Shown here: in pieces, positions 44,057-52,487 of the stretch
Layout of the letters: every line of letters starts with the position of its first letter
How positions within the stretch are numbered: the first letter of the stretch is position 1
DNA from: Rhodopseudomonas infernalis
Lineage (GTDB): Bacteria; Pseudomonadota; Alphaproteobacteria; Rhizobiales; Xanthobacteraceae
Assembly: GCF_022271405.1 (NCBI RefSeq)
Contig: NZ_JAJNAL010000029.1
Span: 1 to 64,000 of the forward strand
Reading direction: 5' to 3'
Length of the DNA: 64,000 nt
Position numbers and translations under genes: made by a program
The notes under the pieces: model-generated
What the model was told of the DNA's origin: nothing
Database searches by the model: none
The model's input: only the letters and a program-made list of their open reading frames with translations

Positions 44057-45634
44057 ATGATCAGCACCTCGCCCGCCGTGGAAGCCTCCGCTGCGCCGCT
44101 GCTCAGCCTCTCTGCTGTGACGAAGCGGTTCGGCAGCTTCACCGCATTGTCGGAGGTGACGCTCGACCTGCGGCCGGGCGAGGTGCATTGCATCCTGGGC
44201 GAAAACGGCGCCGGCAAATCGACGCTGTGCAACGTGATGTTCGGCGTGCACCGGCCGGACGGCGGCGCGATGAGCTATCGCGGCGCGCCGTATCAGCCGT
44301 CCGGGCCTGCCGACGCGCTGGCGCAGGGCATCGCCATGGTGCACCAGCATTTCAGCCTGGTCGGCGACATGAGCGTCGTCGACAACGTGCTGCTCGGCCG
44401 CGGCCGCGGCATTCTCAACCGCAAGGAATGCGCGCGCCAGCTCGCCAAGCTGGCGGATGATTACGGTCTGCCGCTCGATCCCACTGCGAAAATCGACGAT
44501 CTGTCGGTCGGCGAGCGGCAGCGCGTCGAGATCGTCAAATGCCTGATCCGCGATCCGCAGTTGTTCGTGCTGGACGAGCCGACCGCCGTGCTGTTGCCGG
44601 ACGAAATCGCGGCGCTGCTGCAAGTGTGCCGCCGCGTTGCCGAAAGCGGCCGCGCGGTGGTGCTGGTCACCCACAAGCTCGCCGAGATCAAGGAAGTCGC
44701 CGACCGCGTCACCGTGCTACGCGGCGGCCGCAACGTGGCGACGTCGGATGCGCCGGCCAGGGACATCGATAGGCTGGTGCGCGCGATGATCCATGGCGAT
44801 GTCGCCGAGCTCGACGGCACCGCGGCCTCGACACTCGGGCTCGGCAAAGTCGAGCATGTCGGTCATCAGCCGCCGCCGCGCAGCAGGGTCGAGGCGCTGC
44901 AGATCGACGGCCTCACTGTGAAGGACCGTCAGGGCGTCACCCGGCTCGACAATTTCACCCTGACGGTCGATCGCGGCGAGATCGTCGGCGTCGCCGGCGT
45001 CGAGGGCAACGGCCAGAGCGAACTGGCCGCGGTGCTGGCCGGGATGATGACGCCGACCTCGGGCCGTTACTATCTGGGCGAGGCGGATCTCACCGGCCGC
45101 TCGCCCAAAGAGATCACGGCTGCCGGCGTCGGCATCGTGTCGGAGGATCGTCACGCCGTCGGCTGCGTGCTCGGCATGAGCCTCGCGGAGAACATCTACC
45201 TCAACCGCCTCGATGAGTTCACCCGCTTCGGCTTCCTCAACCGCACCGCTTTGCAGCGAGAGGCGACGACGCTGATGCAGCGCTTCGATGTCCGCGCCCG
45301 CGGACCCGGCGTACCGTTTTCAAGCCTCTCCGGCGGCAATCAGCAGAAGGCGGTGCTGGCGCGCGAGATCACGCTGCCGAACCTGTCGTGCCTGGTGGCG
45401 TCGCAGCCGACCCGCGGCCTCGACGTCGGCGCCGTCGCCGCGGTCTACACGCATATCCGCGAAGCCTGCGGCCGCGGCATTGCGGTGCTGCTGGTGTCGT
45501 CCGAACTCGACGAGCTGCTCAGCGTCGCCGATCGCATCGTGGTGCTGTATCGCGGCCGGATCATGGGATCGTGCGCCGCCGATCCGGCCCGCAAGGCGGA
45601 GATCGGCGCGATGATGGCGGGGCAGGCACAATGA
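44057..45634 (+). CDS. Nucleoside-type ABC transporter ATPase, double domain
   Basis: This 525-residue protein has two ABC ATPase domains in tandem. The first has ILGENGAGKST, LSVGERQRVEIVK and LFVLDEPTAVL. The second has a reduced Walker A (VEGNGQSEL, lacking the GKS lysine), LSGGNQQKAVLARE and SQPTRGLD in place of a full Walker B. This asymmetry is normal for the family, where one site is degenerate. It would energise the two permeases encoded next, with ATGA coupling to the first. Confidence 0.94.
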   Translation: MISTSPAVEASAAPLLSLSAVTKRFGSFTALSEVTLDLRPGEVHCILGENGAGKSTLCNVMFGVHRPDGGAMSYRGAPYQPSGPADALAQGIAMVHQHFSLVGDMSVVDNVLLGRGRGILNRKECARQLAKLADDYGLPLDPTAKIDDLSVGERQRVEIVKCLIRDPQLFVLDEPTAVLLPDEIAALLQVCRRVAESGRAVVLVTHKLAEIKEVADRVTVLRGGRNVATSDAPARDIDRLVRAMIHGDVAELDGTAASTLGLGKVEHVGHQPPPRSRVEALQIDGLTVKDRQGVTRLDNFTLTVDRGEIVGVAGVEGNGQSELAAVLAGMMTPTSGRYYLGEADLTGRSPKEITAAGVGIVSEDRHAVGCVLGMSLAENIYLNRLDEFTRFGFLNRTALQREATTLMQRFDVRARGPGVPFSSLSGGNQQKAVLAREITLPNLSCLVASQPTRGLDVGAVAAVYTHIREACGRGIAVLLVSSELDELLSVADRIVVLYRGRIMGSCAADPARKAEIGAMMAGQAQ

Positions 45635-46722
45635 CGACGCTCGATCAGCAGAAGCCCGTCGCCGCCGCACCTCGCTTCAAGCTGCGTCCGTCGCTGTTAG
45701 TCCCGATCGCGGCTGTGGCTTTCGCGGCGGCTGTGGGGCTCGGGCTGATCGCGGCGATCGGCGTGTCGGTGCCGGACGCGATCGAAGCCTTCGTCGACGG
45801 CATCATCGGCTCGCCCTATGCGCTCGCCGCGTCGCTCAACCGCGCCTGCGTATTCGCGCTGGTCGGCTTCGGCTTCGTGCTCGCCAACCGGGCCAATCTG
45901 ACCAATGTCGGCGGCGAGGGCCAGATCGCGGTCGGCGGCATTGCCGCCACCGCGACGGCGCTGTACGGCCATGTCGCCGATCTGCCGCTCGGCCTCGCCT
46001 TCATGCTGCCGATGCTGGCGGCGGTGATCGCAGGCTCCCTGTGGGGCGCGCTCGCCGCGCTGCTGAAGGTGAAGTCCGGCACCAACGAGGTGATCTCGAC
46101 GCTGCTGCTGTCGTTCATCGGCGTCTGGCTGCTGTATTGGTGCGTCCAGTCGCCGGCGCTGCTGCGCAAGCCGATGACCAGTTCGGCGACGCTGCCGGAA
46201 TCGCTGGAGATACCCGAGGCGACGCAACTGCCGCTGCTCACCGGCGACTACGCGTTTCCGGTTCATATCGGCCTGCCGCTGACGTTGTTGCTGGCGCTCG
46301 TGCTCGGCGTGCTGCTGGCCAAGACCATCTTCGGCGTGCGGCTGCGCGCGGTCGGGCTCAATCCGGTGGCGGCTCATCGCGCCGGCATCTCGTATGCGAA
46401 GACGGTGGTCTTCGCGCTGGCCGGGGCCGGTGCGCTCGGCGGGCTCGCCGGCGCGCTGATGCTGCTCGGCGAGCAGCACACGCTGAAGGACGGCTTCTCG
46501 TCGGGCTACGGCTTCGACGGTCTGGTGGCGGGGCTGCTGTCGCGGGGCTCGATCCCGGGCGTGATCGCGGCCTCGCTGCTGTTCGGCTTCCTGCGCTCCG
46601 GCGGCATCAACATGGAGATGGTCGCGGCGGTGCCGACCGCCTTGGTCGTGGTGATCCAGGGGCTGATCGTGATCACGCTCGCCGGCGCGACGCTGTTCAT
46701 CGAAAAGGGAGAGCGGCGATGA
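45631..46722 (+). CDS. ABC transporter permease 1 (BMP/nucleoside type)
   Basis: This 363-residue inner-membrane permease of the BPD_transp_2 family has about ten helices. GFGFVLANRANLTNVGGEGQ marks the start of the core and RAVGLNPVAAHRAGISYAK is the cytoplasmic loop for the ATPase. A periplasmic loop at about 170-200 follows the fourth or fifth helix. The start overlaps the ATPase stop and the stop overlaps the second permease start. Confidence 0.92.
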   Translation: MTTLDQQKPVAAAPRFKLRPSLLVPIAAVAFAAAVGLGLIAAIGVSVPDAIEAFVDGIIGSPYALAASLNRACVFALVGFGFVLANRANLTNVGGEGQIAVGGIAATATALYGHVADLPLGLAFMLPMLAAVIAGSLWGALAALLKVKSGTNEVISTLLLSFIGVWLLYWCVQSPALLRKPMTSSATLPESLEIPEATQLPLLTGDYAFPVHIGLPLTLLLALVLGVLLAKTIFGVRLRAVGLNPVAAHRAGISYAKTVVFALAGAGALGGLAGALMLLGEQHTLKDGFSSGYGFDGLVAGLLSRGSIPGVIAASLLFGFLRSGGINMEMVAAVPTALVVVIQGLIVITLAGATLFIEKGERR

Positions 46723-47636
46723 CCTGGGAACTGTTCGCCGTCTTCCTCGGCTCGTCGATCCGGCTGGCGACGCCGTTATTACTTGCGGGCATCGGCGAGA
46801 TGGTCAGCGAGCGCGCCGGTGTGCTCAATATGAGCATCGAGGGCATGATGCTGATGTCGGCATTTGCGTCTGCAGTCGGTGCCTGGGCCACTGGCGATCC
46901 GCTGGTCGGCCTCATGATCGGCATCATCTCGGTGGTGCCGGTGGCGCTGCTGCAGGCCTTTCTCAGCAACACGCTGCGCGCCAACCAGATCGTCTCAGGC
47001 ATCGGCATCAACATCCTGGTGCTGGGCGCCACGACGCTGGCCTATCGCGAGATTTTCGGCGCGCGATCGCGAGCGGAGATTCCCGGGCTCGCCAAGATCA
47101 AGCCGCCGCTGCTCGGCGATATCCCGATCATTGGACCAGCCGTGTTCGAACAGGTCTGGCTGCTCTATGCCGGCGTGGCGATCATCATCATCACGGCGCT
47201 CGTGCTGCGCTACACCTCGCTCGGCCTCGCCATCCACGCCGCCGGCGCCGAGCCGAAGGCTGTCGACAAGTCGGGGCTGTCGGTGACGCGGGTGCGCTAT
47301 GGCGTCGTGGTGTTCGCAGGCTTCATGGCGTCGCTCGCGGGCGCCTTTCTGTCGATCGGCGACATCCACACCTTCACCGAGGGCATGACGCGCGGCGCCG
47401 GCTATCTGGCGATCGCCTCGGTGATTTTCGGCAAATGGCGAATCGGCGGCACCACGCTGGCGTGCCTGCTGTTCGGCGCGGCGACCGCGCTGCAGTTCCA
47501 ACTGCCGGCACTCGGCGTCAACGTGCCGAACGCGCTGCTGATCATGCTGCCTTATCTGCTGGCGCTGCTCGCGGTCGGCGGGCTTGTCGGCCGGCAGATG
47601 GCGCCGGCGACGCTGGGCGAGCCGTATCGGCGCTGA
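46719..47636 (+). CDS. ABC transporter permease 2 (BMP/nucleoside type)
   Basis: This 305-residue partner permease has about eight helices. SERAGVLNMSIEGMMLMSAF is the family signature at about 28-47, with AIHAAGAEPKAVDKSGLSV as coupling loop. With the upstream permease it forms the heterodimeric channel. The operon ends here; no terminator is evident before the small zinc-ribbon gene on the other strand. Confidence 0.92.
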   Translation: MTWELFAVFLGSSIRLATPLLLAGIGEMVSERAGVLNMSIEGMMLMSAFASAVGAWATGDPLVGLMIGIISVVPVALLQAFLSNTLRANQIVSGIGINILVLGATTLAYREIFGARSRAEIPGLAKIKPPLLGDIPIIGPAVFEQVWLLYAGVAIIIITALVLRYTSLGLAIHAAGAEPKAVDKSGLSVTRVRYGVVVFAGFMASLAGAFLSIGDIHTFTEGMTRGAGYLAIASVIFGKWRIGGTTLACLLFGAATALQFQLPALGVNVPNALLIMLPYLLALLAVGGLVGRQMAPATLGEPYRR

Positions 47637-47669
47637 ACCGCGACCGACTCCGCCGGCGTCGTCCCGACC

Positions 47670-47822
47670 CTAATGCTGTTCCTGGACGACGTTGTCGCAG
47701 CCGGTGCAGCGAAAAACTAATCGTTGCGCCTGATTGGCCCGTCGCGGGAGACGGCCGAGCAACTTCATCTCGCCTGCACACAGATCGCATTTACGCGACG
47801 GTGTGTCGGAGGTCTGGGTCAT
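47670..47822 (-). CDS. 50-residue zinc-ribbon protein
   Basis: This short gene encodes 50 residues with two knuckles, CDLC (C12, C15) and CTGC (C39, C42), spaced as in a rubredoxin-like zinc ribbon. MKLLGRLPRRANQAQRLVF lies between them. The spacing, intact frame from ATG to TAG and lack of any competing plus-strand gene make it likely to be real. It resembles small zinc-ribbon proteins of unknown function. It is convergent with the BMP operon and divergent from the HAD gene. The ribosome site is weak (GAGAG 13 bp upstream). Confidence 0.7.
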   Translation of the reverse strand: MTQTSDTPSRKCDLCAGEMKLLGRLPRRANQAQRLVFRCTGCDNVVQEQH

Positions 47823-47927
47823 GCGGGGACAGCTCTCGGGTTGTAAAGTTTACTTTACAGTGGCCCCGTTGTTTTGTCAGGCATCATTTGTAACCAAGGG
47901 TGCCCGCAAAGCAGACACAGGGGTTCG

Positions 47928-48674
47928 ATGATACCGAAAGCTCTGATTTTCGACGTCGACGGCACGCTGGCAGAGACCGAAGAGCTGCATCGCCAGGCCT
48001 TCAACGAAACGTTCGCGGCCGAGGCGCTGCCTTGGCATTGGGACAAGGCCGCGTATCGCAGGCTGCTCGACGTGGCCGGCGGCAAGGAGCGCATCGCTCA
48101 CTTTCTGGCCTCGAAGCCGGACGGTACCGAACGGGCGTCGGGTCGGATCGCGGAGCTGCATGCCGCCAAAACGCAGCGCTACACCGCGCTGGCAGCGGTC
48201 GGCGCGCCGCTGCGGCCGGGGGTGGCGCGGCTGATCATGGAGGCGCGGCAGGCCGGGGTGCGGCTGGCGATCGCCACCACCACCAGCCTGCCGAATGTCG
48301 AAGCGCTGCTCGGCGCAGCATTCGGCGCTGAGGCGATGAGCCTGTTCGACGTCGTCGGCGCCGGGGACGTCGTGCCGGCCAAGAAGCCCGCGCCGGACAT
48401 CTACACCTATGTGCTGGAGCGGCTGGCGTTGCCGGCCGCGTCCTGCGTCGCCTTCGAGGACTCGACCAACGGGCTGAAGGCGGCGCGCGGCGCAGGCCTC
48501 GCCACCATCGTCACGCCGGGCATCTACACCGAGGGCGACGATTTCGGCGGCGCCCTCGCGGTCCTCAGCGATCTCGGGGAAGCCGATGCGCCTTTTCGGC
48601 ATCTCGCCGGCGCCGGCGAAGGCGACTCGATGGTGACGCTCAACGCATTGAGCCGCTGGCTCGCGGCCGCCTGA
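47928..48674 (+). CDS. HAD-superfamily hydrolase, CbbY/Gph-like
   Basis: This 248-residue sugar-phosphate phosphatase-type enzyme has the DxD nucleophile in FDVDGTLAETEE (about 8-19), a helical cap, motif II threonines in ATTTSLPN, motif III lysine in PAKKPAPDIY and motif IV in FEDSTNGLKAA. The text resembles CbbY of Calvin-cycle operons, which degrades xylulose-1,5-bisphosphate. No Calvin-cycle genes are nearby, so this is only a possibility. AGGGG precedes ATG 47928. Confidence 0.9.
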   Translation: MIPKALIFDVDGTLAETEELHRQAFNETFAAEALPWHWDKAAYRRLLDVAGGKERIAHFLASKPDGTERASGRIAELHAAKTQRYTALAAVGAPLRPGVARLIMEARQAGVRLAIATTTSLPNVEALLGAAFGAEAMSLFDVVGAGDVVPAKKPAPDIYTYVLERLALPAASCVAFEDSTNGLKAARGAGLATIVTPGIYTEGDDFGGALAVLSDLGEADAPFRHLAGAGEGDSMVTLNALSRWLAAA

Positions 48675-48698
48675 TCGCTGCGGCGCAGCTTCGGCGGC

Positions 48699-49118
48699 TC
48701 AGCGCGGCCGAACGATCTTGAACACGCCGGTGGCGACGATGACGCAGCGGCCGTCGACGCTGACTTCGGTCGACGTGAAGATCAGGCTGCGGGTGGAGCG
48801 GATCACGCGCGGCCGCGCGATCAGTAGGTCGCCGATCTCGCCCGCATCGATGAAATGCGTGTCGAGCTGCACCGTGGCGACATGCGGTGCGCCGGACTGT
48901 TCGCGCGCCGCCATGCCGGAGGCGCGGTCGGCTAGCGTCATCATCAGCCCGCCCTGCACCAGCCCGCGCCGGTTGCGATGCTTCGGCCCGGTCGCGATCG
49001 CGAATTCATGCTGACCCTCGACGACGCGATGCCACAGCGGTCCGACCAGATCGATGAAGCCGTCGTCGTGGACGATGCTCCAGCCGTCGGCTTTCAGGCT
49101 GCGTGCAGTCTCGGTCAT
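48699..49118 (-). CDS. PaaI-type hotdog-fold thioesterase
   Basis: This 139-residue enzyme has the hotdog fold. HRNRRGLVQGGLMMTLADRASG carries the active-site region (N/HG and the catalytic Asp), and VQLDTHFIDAG and LIFTSTEVSVDGR follow. The family hydrolyses acyl- or aryl-CoA thioesters. It is divergent from the Nudix gene with 75 bp between them. The substrate is unknown. Confidence 0.9.
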   Translation of the reverse strand: MTETARSLKADGWSIVHDDGFIDLVGPLWHRVVEGQHEFAIATGPKHRNRRGLVQGGLMMTLADRASGMAAREQSGAPHVATVQLDTHFIDAGEIGDLLIARPRVIRSTRSLIFTSTEVSVDGRCVIVATGVFKIVRPR

Positions 49119-49193
49119 GCGTTTCGTCCCCGTCGCTGCGGCATTGGCGCAGCGGTGGTTTCCTCGATCACGCCGCCAGTGTAGTCAAGTCGC

Positions 49194-49820
49194 ATGAGCC
49201 ATCTGCACAACGACGACCTGCGCAGCGAGATCGCGGCGCGCTGCCGCGATTTTCCGCGTCACGACGACGGGCTGGAGCCGCAAGGGCTGAAGCGCGCCGC
49301 GGTCGCGATCGCAGTCGTGGCGGGCGCCGACGGCGCCGCCTCGTTTCTGCTGACGTTCCGTGCCGCCAGCCTGCGCGCGCACAGCGCCCAATGGGCGCTG
49401 CCGGGCGGCCGCTGCGACGCCGGCGAGACCGCCCCGGAAACGGCGCTGCGCGAGCTGCACGAAGAGCTGGGGCTGAAACTCGATGCCGCCGACGTGCTCG
49501 GCATGCTCGACGACTACCCGACGCGCTCCGGCTATCTGATCACCCCGGTGGTGGCCTGGGCCGCATCCGCCGGGCCGCTCGCGCCCAACCCGGCCGAGGT
49601 CGCTTCGGTGCACCACATCGCGCTCGCCGATATCGCAAGGCCCGATGCGTTCGACTTCACCAGCATTCCAGAGAGTGATCGCCGCGTGGTCCGGTTCCGC
49701 CACGCCGGCGATTACATCCACGCGCCGACCGCCGCACTGATCTATCAGTTCCGCGAAGTGCTGGCCGGCCGCGTCACGCGCGTGGCGGAGCTGGAACAGC
49801 CGGTGTTCGCCTGGAAGTAG
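49194..49820 (+). CDS. Nudix hydrolase, CoA pyrophosphatase (NudL/NUDT7)-like
   Basis: This 208-residue enzyme has a complete Nudix box (about 63-85, GRCDAGETAPETALRELHEE then LGL) preceded by AQWALPGG, and the LLTFRAASLRAHSAQ segment typical of CoA-diphosphatases. It probably splits CoA or acyl-CoA into 4'-phosphopantetheine and 3',5'-ADP. Lying next to a CoA thioesterase gene fits a role in CoA turnover. Confidence 0.88.
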   Translation: MSHLHNDDLRSEIAARCRDFPRHDDGLEPQGLKRAAVAIAVVAGADGAASFLLTFRAASLRAHSAQWALPGGRCDAGETAPETALRELHEELGLKLDAADVLGMLDDYPTRSGYLITPVVAWAASAGPLAPNPAEVASVHHIALADIARPDAFDFTSIPESDRRVVRFRHAGDYIHAPTAALIYQFREVLAGRVTRVAELEQPVFAWK

Positions 49821-49916
49821 TGTGCGGGGTCGCACGCGACCTCGCCACGATTTGCCGCAGTCGGAACCGGGCCTGCGCAGCAATTCGTTCACCACTGGCT
49901 GCGATATCATTTGGCT

Positions 49917-51104
49917 ATGCCGACTCGTCTGATTCGCTCCGTCAGCCTCGCGTCGCTGGCACTCGTTGGGCTGGCGTCCTCCAGCCTTGCCGAAACCCCG
50001 TTGCCATTCGCCGTCGCCAATGCGCGCGCGCAAATGGCGTCGCCTGAAGCGATTGCCGAATATCGCTACCGGCTGCAGCAATATCAGGCCGCCCGCGCCG
50101 AATTCGACCGCGACGCCGAGGCCTATTGGACCGCGGTCGCCGAGAAGCGCCGGATCCGCAACGCCAAGCGCCGCGCCGGGGATCCGCTCTCGGCGGACGA
50201 TTACGTGCTGGTGCAGCCGCCGGCCTATACCGGGCCGAAGCGGCCGGTCGATCCCGAGCCGAAGCCGCAGCCGCCCGGCGAGCGCCGGTCGCTGCCGGTG
50301 GTGGCGGACTTCGTCAAGGCCGCGGGCGACTATTATCAGTTCACGCCGCAGCGGCCTGCGTCCGAGGTCGAATTCAAGCGCGCCTATGCCCGCGCCGCCC
50401 GCGCGATGGGGCTGACGCGCGAGCAGGCGGTGCGCGTCTATTCGTTCGAAACCGGCGGCAATGGCGATTACGACATGCAGTCCGGGCTGAGCAAATCCCG
50501 GCCCGGCTCGCGCGCGATCTCGACCGCGATCGGCTACAATCAGCTGCTCACCACCAACACGCTGGTGCTGCTCGCCGAGCAGGGCCAGCACATCCTCAAG
50601 GTGTTGAACGATCGGGCCGCGACGCTGTCGGGCCCGCAGCGCGCGGCACTGGAGCGCAAGATCGCGGTGGTCAAGCGCATGGTCGGGGTGGCGCGGTCGA
50701 TCCCGGGTAATTGGAGCGAGCACGAAAAGCTCGGCCGGACGCCGCAGGGCTGGGGCGTGCACGCGCTGGTGCTCGACATCGACGTCGGCCCGCTGCTGCA
50801 GACCCACAAGCTGCTGACCTCGGTGAAGTTCGCGAGGCAGAAGGGCTACATGGAGCCGCTGACAGCCGCCGAACTCGAGATGATGAACCTGACCGGAGAC
50901 GGCACCGGCTTCGACATGGTGACGATGCCGCAGGCGCTGCGCGAGATCGTGCCGACCTCGAACTTCTTCCAGCGCTCGGGCTACGAGCGTAACCCGGTTG
51001 CGATCCGTCACAACACCGTCGCGAAGCTGCTGGCGATCACGGACGAGCGGATGGACGTCAACAGCGCCAAACCCGGCGCGCGCGAACTCTACGCGGCGTT
51101 CTGA
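49917..51104 (+). CDS. Exported protein of unknown function with a lysozyme-like segment
   Basis: This 395-residue exported protein has a signal peptide (about 1-25, SLASLALVGLASSSLAE), a helical, Arg-rich region (about 35-95), a Pro-rich linker (about 100-125) and a C-terminal domain. The latter contains VYSFETGGNGDYDMQSG followed 25 residues later by ISTAIGYNQLLTTNT. A Glu after aromatic text and an AxGYxQ(L) motif are reminiscent of lytic transglycosylases, but the similarity is by eye only. The ATG at 49917 follows a TTG. No partners are evident. Confidence 0.75.
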   Translation: MPTRLIRSVSLASLALVGLASSSLAETPLPFAVANARAQMASPEAIAEYRYRLQQYQAARAEFDRDAEAYWTAVAEKRRIRNAKRRAGDPLSADDYVLVQPPAYTGPKRPVDPEPKPQPPGERRSLPVVADFVKAAGDYYQFTPQRPASEVEFKRAYARAARAMGLTREQAVRVYSFETGGNGDYDMQSGLSKSRPGSRAISTAIGYNQLLTTNTLVLLAEQGQHILKVLNDRAATLSGPQRAALERKIAVVKRMVGVARSIPGNWSEHEKLGRTPQGWGVHALVLDIDVGPLLQTHKLLTSVKFARQKGYMEPLTAAELEMMNLTGDGTGFDMVTMPQALREIVPTSNFFQRSGYERNPVAIRHNTVAKLLAITDERMDVNSAKPGARELYAAF

Positions 51105-51120
51105 GATCGCGCCGGACTGA

Positions 51121-51208
51121 GTGATGGCCGGTTTGCCCCGGCTATCGACGTCTTCGGTGCGGGTTGATCAGCAAGACGCGGCTGCCCGGCGCGAGGCCGG
51201 GCATTGCG
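51121..51208. repeat. Diverged REP-like palindrome, family A
   Basis: GTGATGGCCGGTTTGCCCCG and GCGCGAGGCCGGGCATTGCG are altered versions of the arms of the copies at 6578, 40737 and 59393. It lies between two convergent genes. Confidence 0.65.
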
Positions 51209-51517
51209 TCAGCGGTTCGAGCCGAATTTGAAGGTGCCGTTTTCCTCGACGAACGGTCCGGCCCGCATATAGAGCTGGCCGTTGGCGCCGACGAAGAACA
51301 GCGTCTCCTTCGGCACCCGCTTGGCGCCCTTGAATAGATCCTTGGCGTTGCTGGTGCCCATTTTGTAGGACAGCATCTTGCCGTCCCTGGTGTAGCCGTA
51401 GCCCGTGTCGGGCGACAGCACCCACGCCGCGGCCCCCTCGGTCTGCGCCATCGCCGGCGCGGCAAGCGTGGCGACGACGGCCGCGGTCAGCAGCGTCTTC
51501 AAACAGGGGGCGATCAT
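51209..51517 (-). CDS. Small periplasmic protein, unknown function
   Basis: This 102-residue protein has a signal peptide (about 1-24, TLLTAAVVATLAAPAMAQ) and a mature part of about 78 residues with GYGYTRDGKMLSYKMG and KETLFFVGANGQLYMRAG. GGAGA lies just before ATG 51517. I do not recognise a family; the repeated GxLYxxxG-type strands suggest a small beta structure. Confidence 0.75.
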   Translation of the reverse strand: MIAPCLKTLLTAAVVATLAAPAMAQTEGAAAWVLSPDTGYGYTRDGKMLSYKMGTSNAKDLFKGAKRVPKETLFFVGANGQLYMRAGPFVEENGTFKFGSNR

Positions 51518-51819
51518 AGCTGCGGTCTCCTTCGACCTCGATGCGAGCGGCGCGCGGGCGTCCTGCGTCGCAGGTTTTGAACAAATCACGAACGGCGTTT
51601 CGACGTCAAGCAGAGCCGCTTCCGCCATGTCGGCATCGATTGCGATTTTGCCAGTGCGCCTTGGTGTGTCTTCCGCGTGGGCCGATTCCGGACTAGAGCA
51701 ATCCTGAAACAACTCGGCACCAGATTCGGGACTTCATTCTGGCGCATGTTTTCGGCGGAGTGTCATCACTTCGCGAAAACTGCAGCGGCGGCGGTAATCA
51801 ACAAGTCGGGAGGCAGACG
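51518..51819. other. Divergent spacer between two exported-protein genes
   Basis: This 302-bp gap should hold both promoters. I see no coding frame I would trust, no repeat copy and no clear operator. The sequence close to 51700-51790 is less GC-rich and may include the promoter of the plus-strand gene. Confidence 0.4.
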
Positions 51820-52314
51820 ATGCGCGCGAATTCGTGGCAGGCTTGGACCAGGGGCGCGGCGTTGTCGGCCGTGATGGCGCTGACGCTGCCGGAAGCCGGT
51901 CATGCCGATGACTTCCAGCTCAGCAACAACCAGCGCATCTCCTGCAGCCGCGGCCTCAGCCCTGGCAAGCTCACCACCGCGACCTGCCGGTCCTACGCCT
52001 ATCTGTTCAACACCAAGACGTCCGACTATTTCCGCTGCTCGGTCAGCCTGGCGATGACCCGCGACAACAAGGAAGTCATCAACGTGCAGACCGACGGCGG
52101 TTGCACCAAGCGGGAGCGGATCTTCGAGACCGACGGCAACTACACGTTCGACGCTGCCGAGACCGAGCCGCCGAACACTAACTCGTTCTTCGGCCCGGGC
52201 GGCTATGCGGTGTGGGCGAGCGACACCACCAGCCGCAAGCTGCGCGGTTGCATCATCATCGCGTCGGGGCTCGGCAACGACGTCTCGAAGTGTATCGACA
52301 TGACGTTCGACTGA
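51820..52314 (+). CDS. Exported cysteine-containing protein, unknown function
   Basis: This 164-residue protein has a signal peptide (about 1-29, ending PEAGHADD) and a mature part with six cysteines (in ISCSRGL, ATCRSY, FRCSV, GGCTK, RGCII, SKCID), probably making disulfides in the periplasm. GGGAGG precedes ATG 51820 at ideal distance. I do not recognise the family. Confidence 0.78.
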   Translation: MRANSWQAWTRGAALSAVMALTLPEAGHADDFQLSNNQRISCSRGLSPGKLTTATCRSYAYLFNTKTSDYFRCSVSLAMTRDNKEVINVQTDGGCTKRERIFETDGNYTFDAAETEPPNTNSFFGPGGYAVWASDTTSRKLRGCIIIASGLGNDVSKCIDMTFD

Positions 52315-52372
52315 CCGCGGCGCGCTCTCCTGCGCCGCTTGGAGCGGTTCTGCATCTCATGGAAACAGCGCT

Positions 52373-52422
52373 GTCATCCTGAGGCGCCCGCTGTGCCGCG
52401 GCGCGGCGGGCCTCAGGATGAC
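52373..52422. repeat. Short palindromic repeat, family E
   Basis: GTCATCCTGAGGCGCCCG and CGGGCCTCAGGATGAC are reverse complements around a 16-bp centre. It resembles one half of the element at 62983. It lies between convergent genes. Confidence 0.7.
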
Positions 52423-52487
52423 GACTCCGCACTCGAGGAGGCGGCACTCGAGGAGACAGCGTGGCTTCAATCAAGCGATGAAACGCT

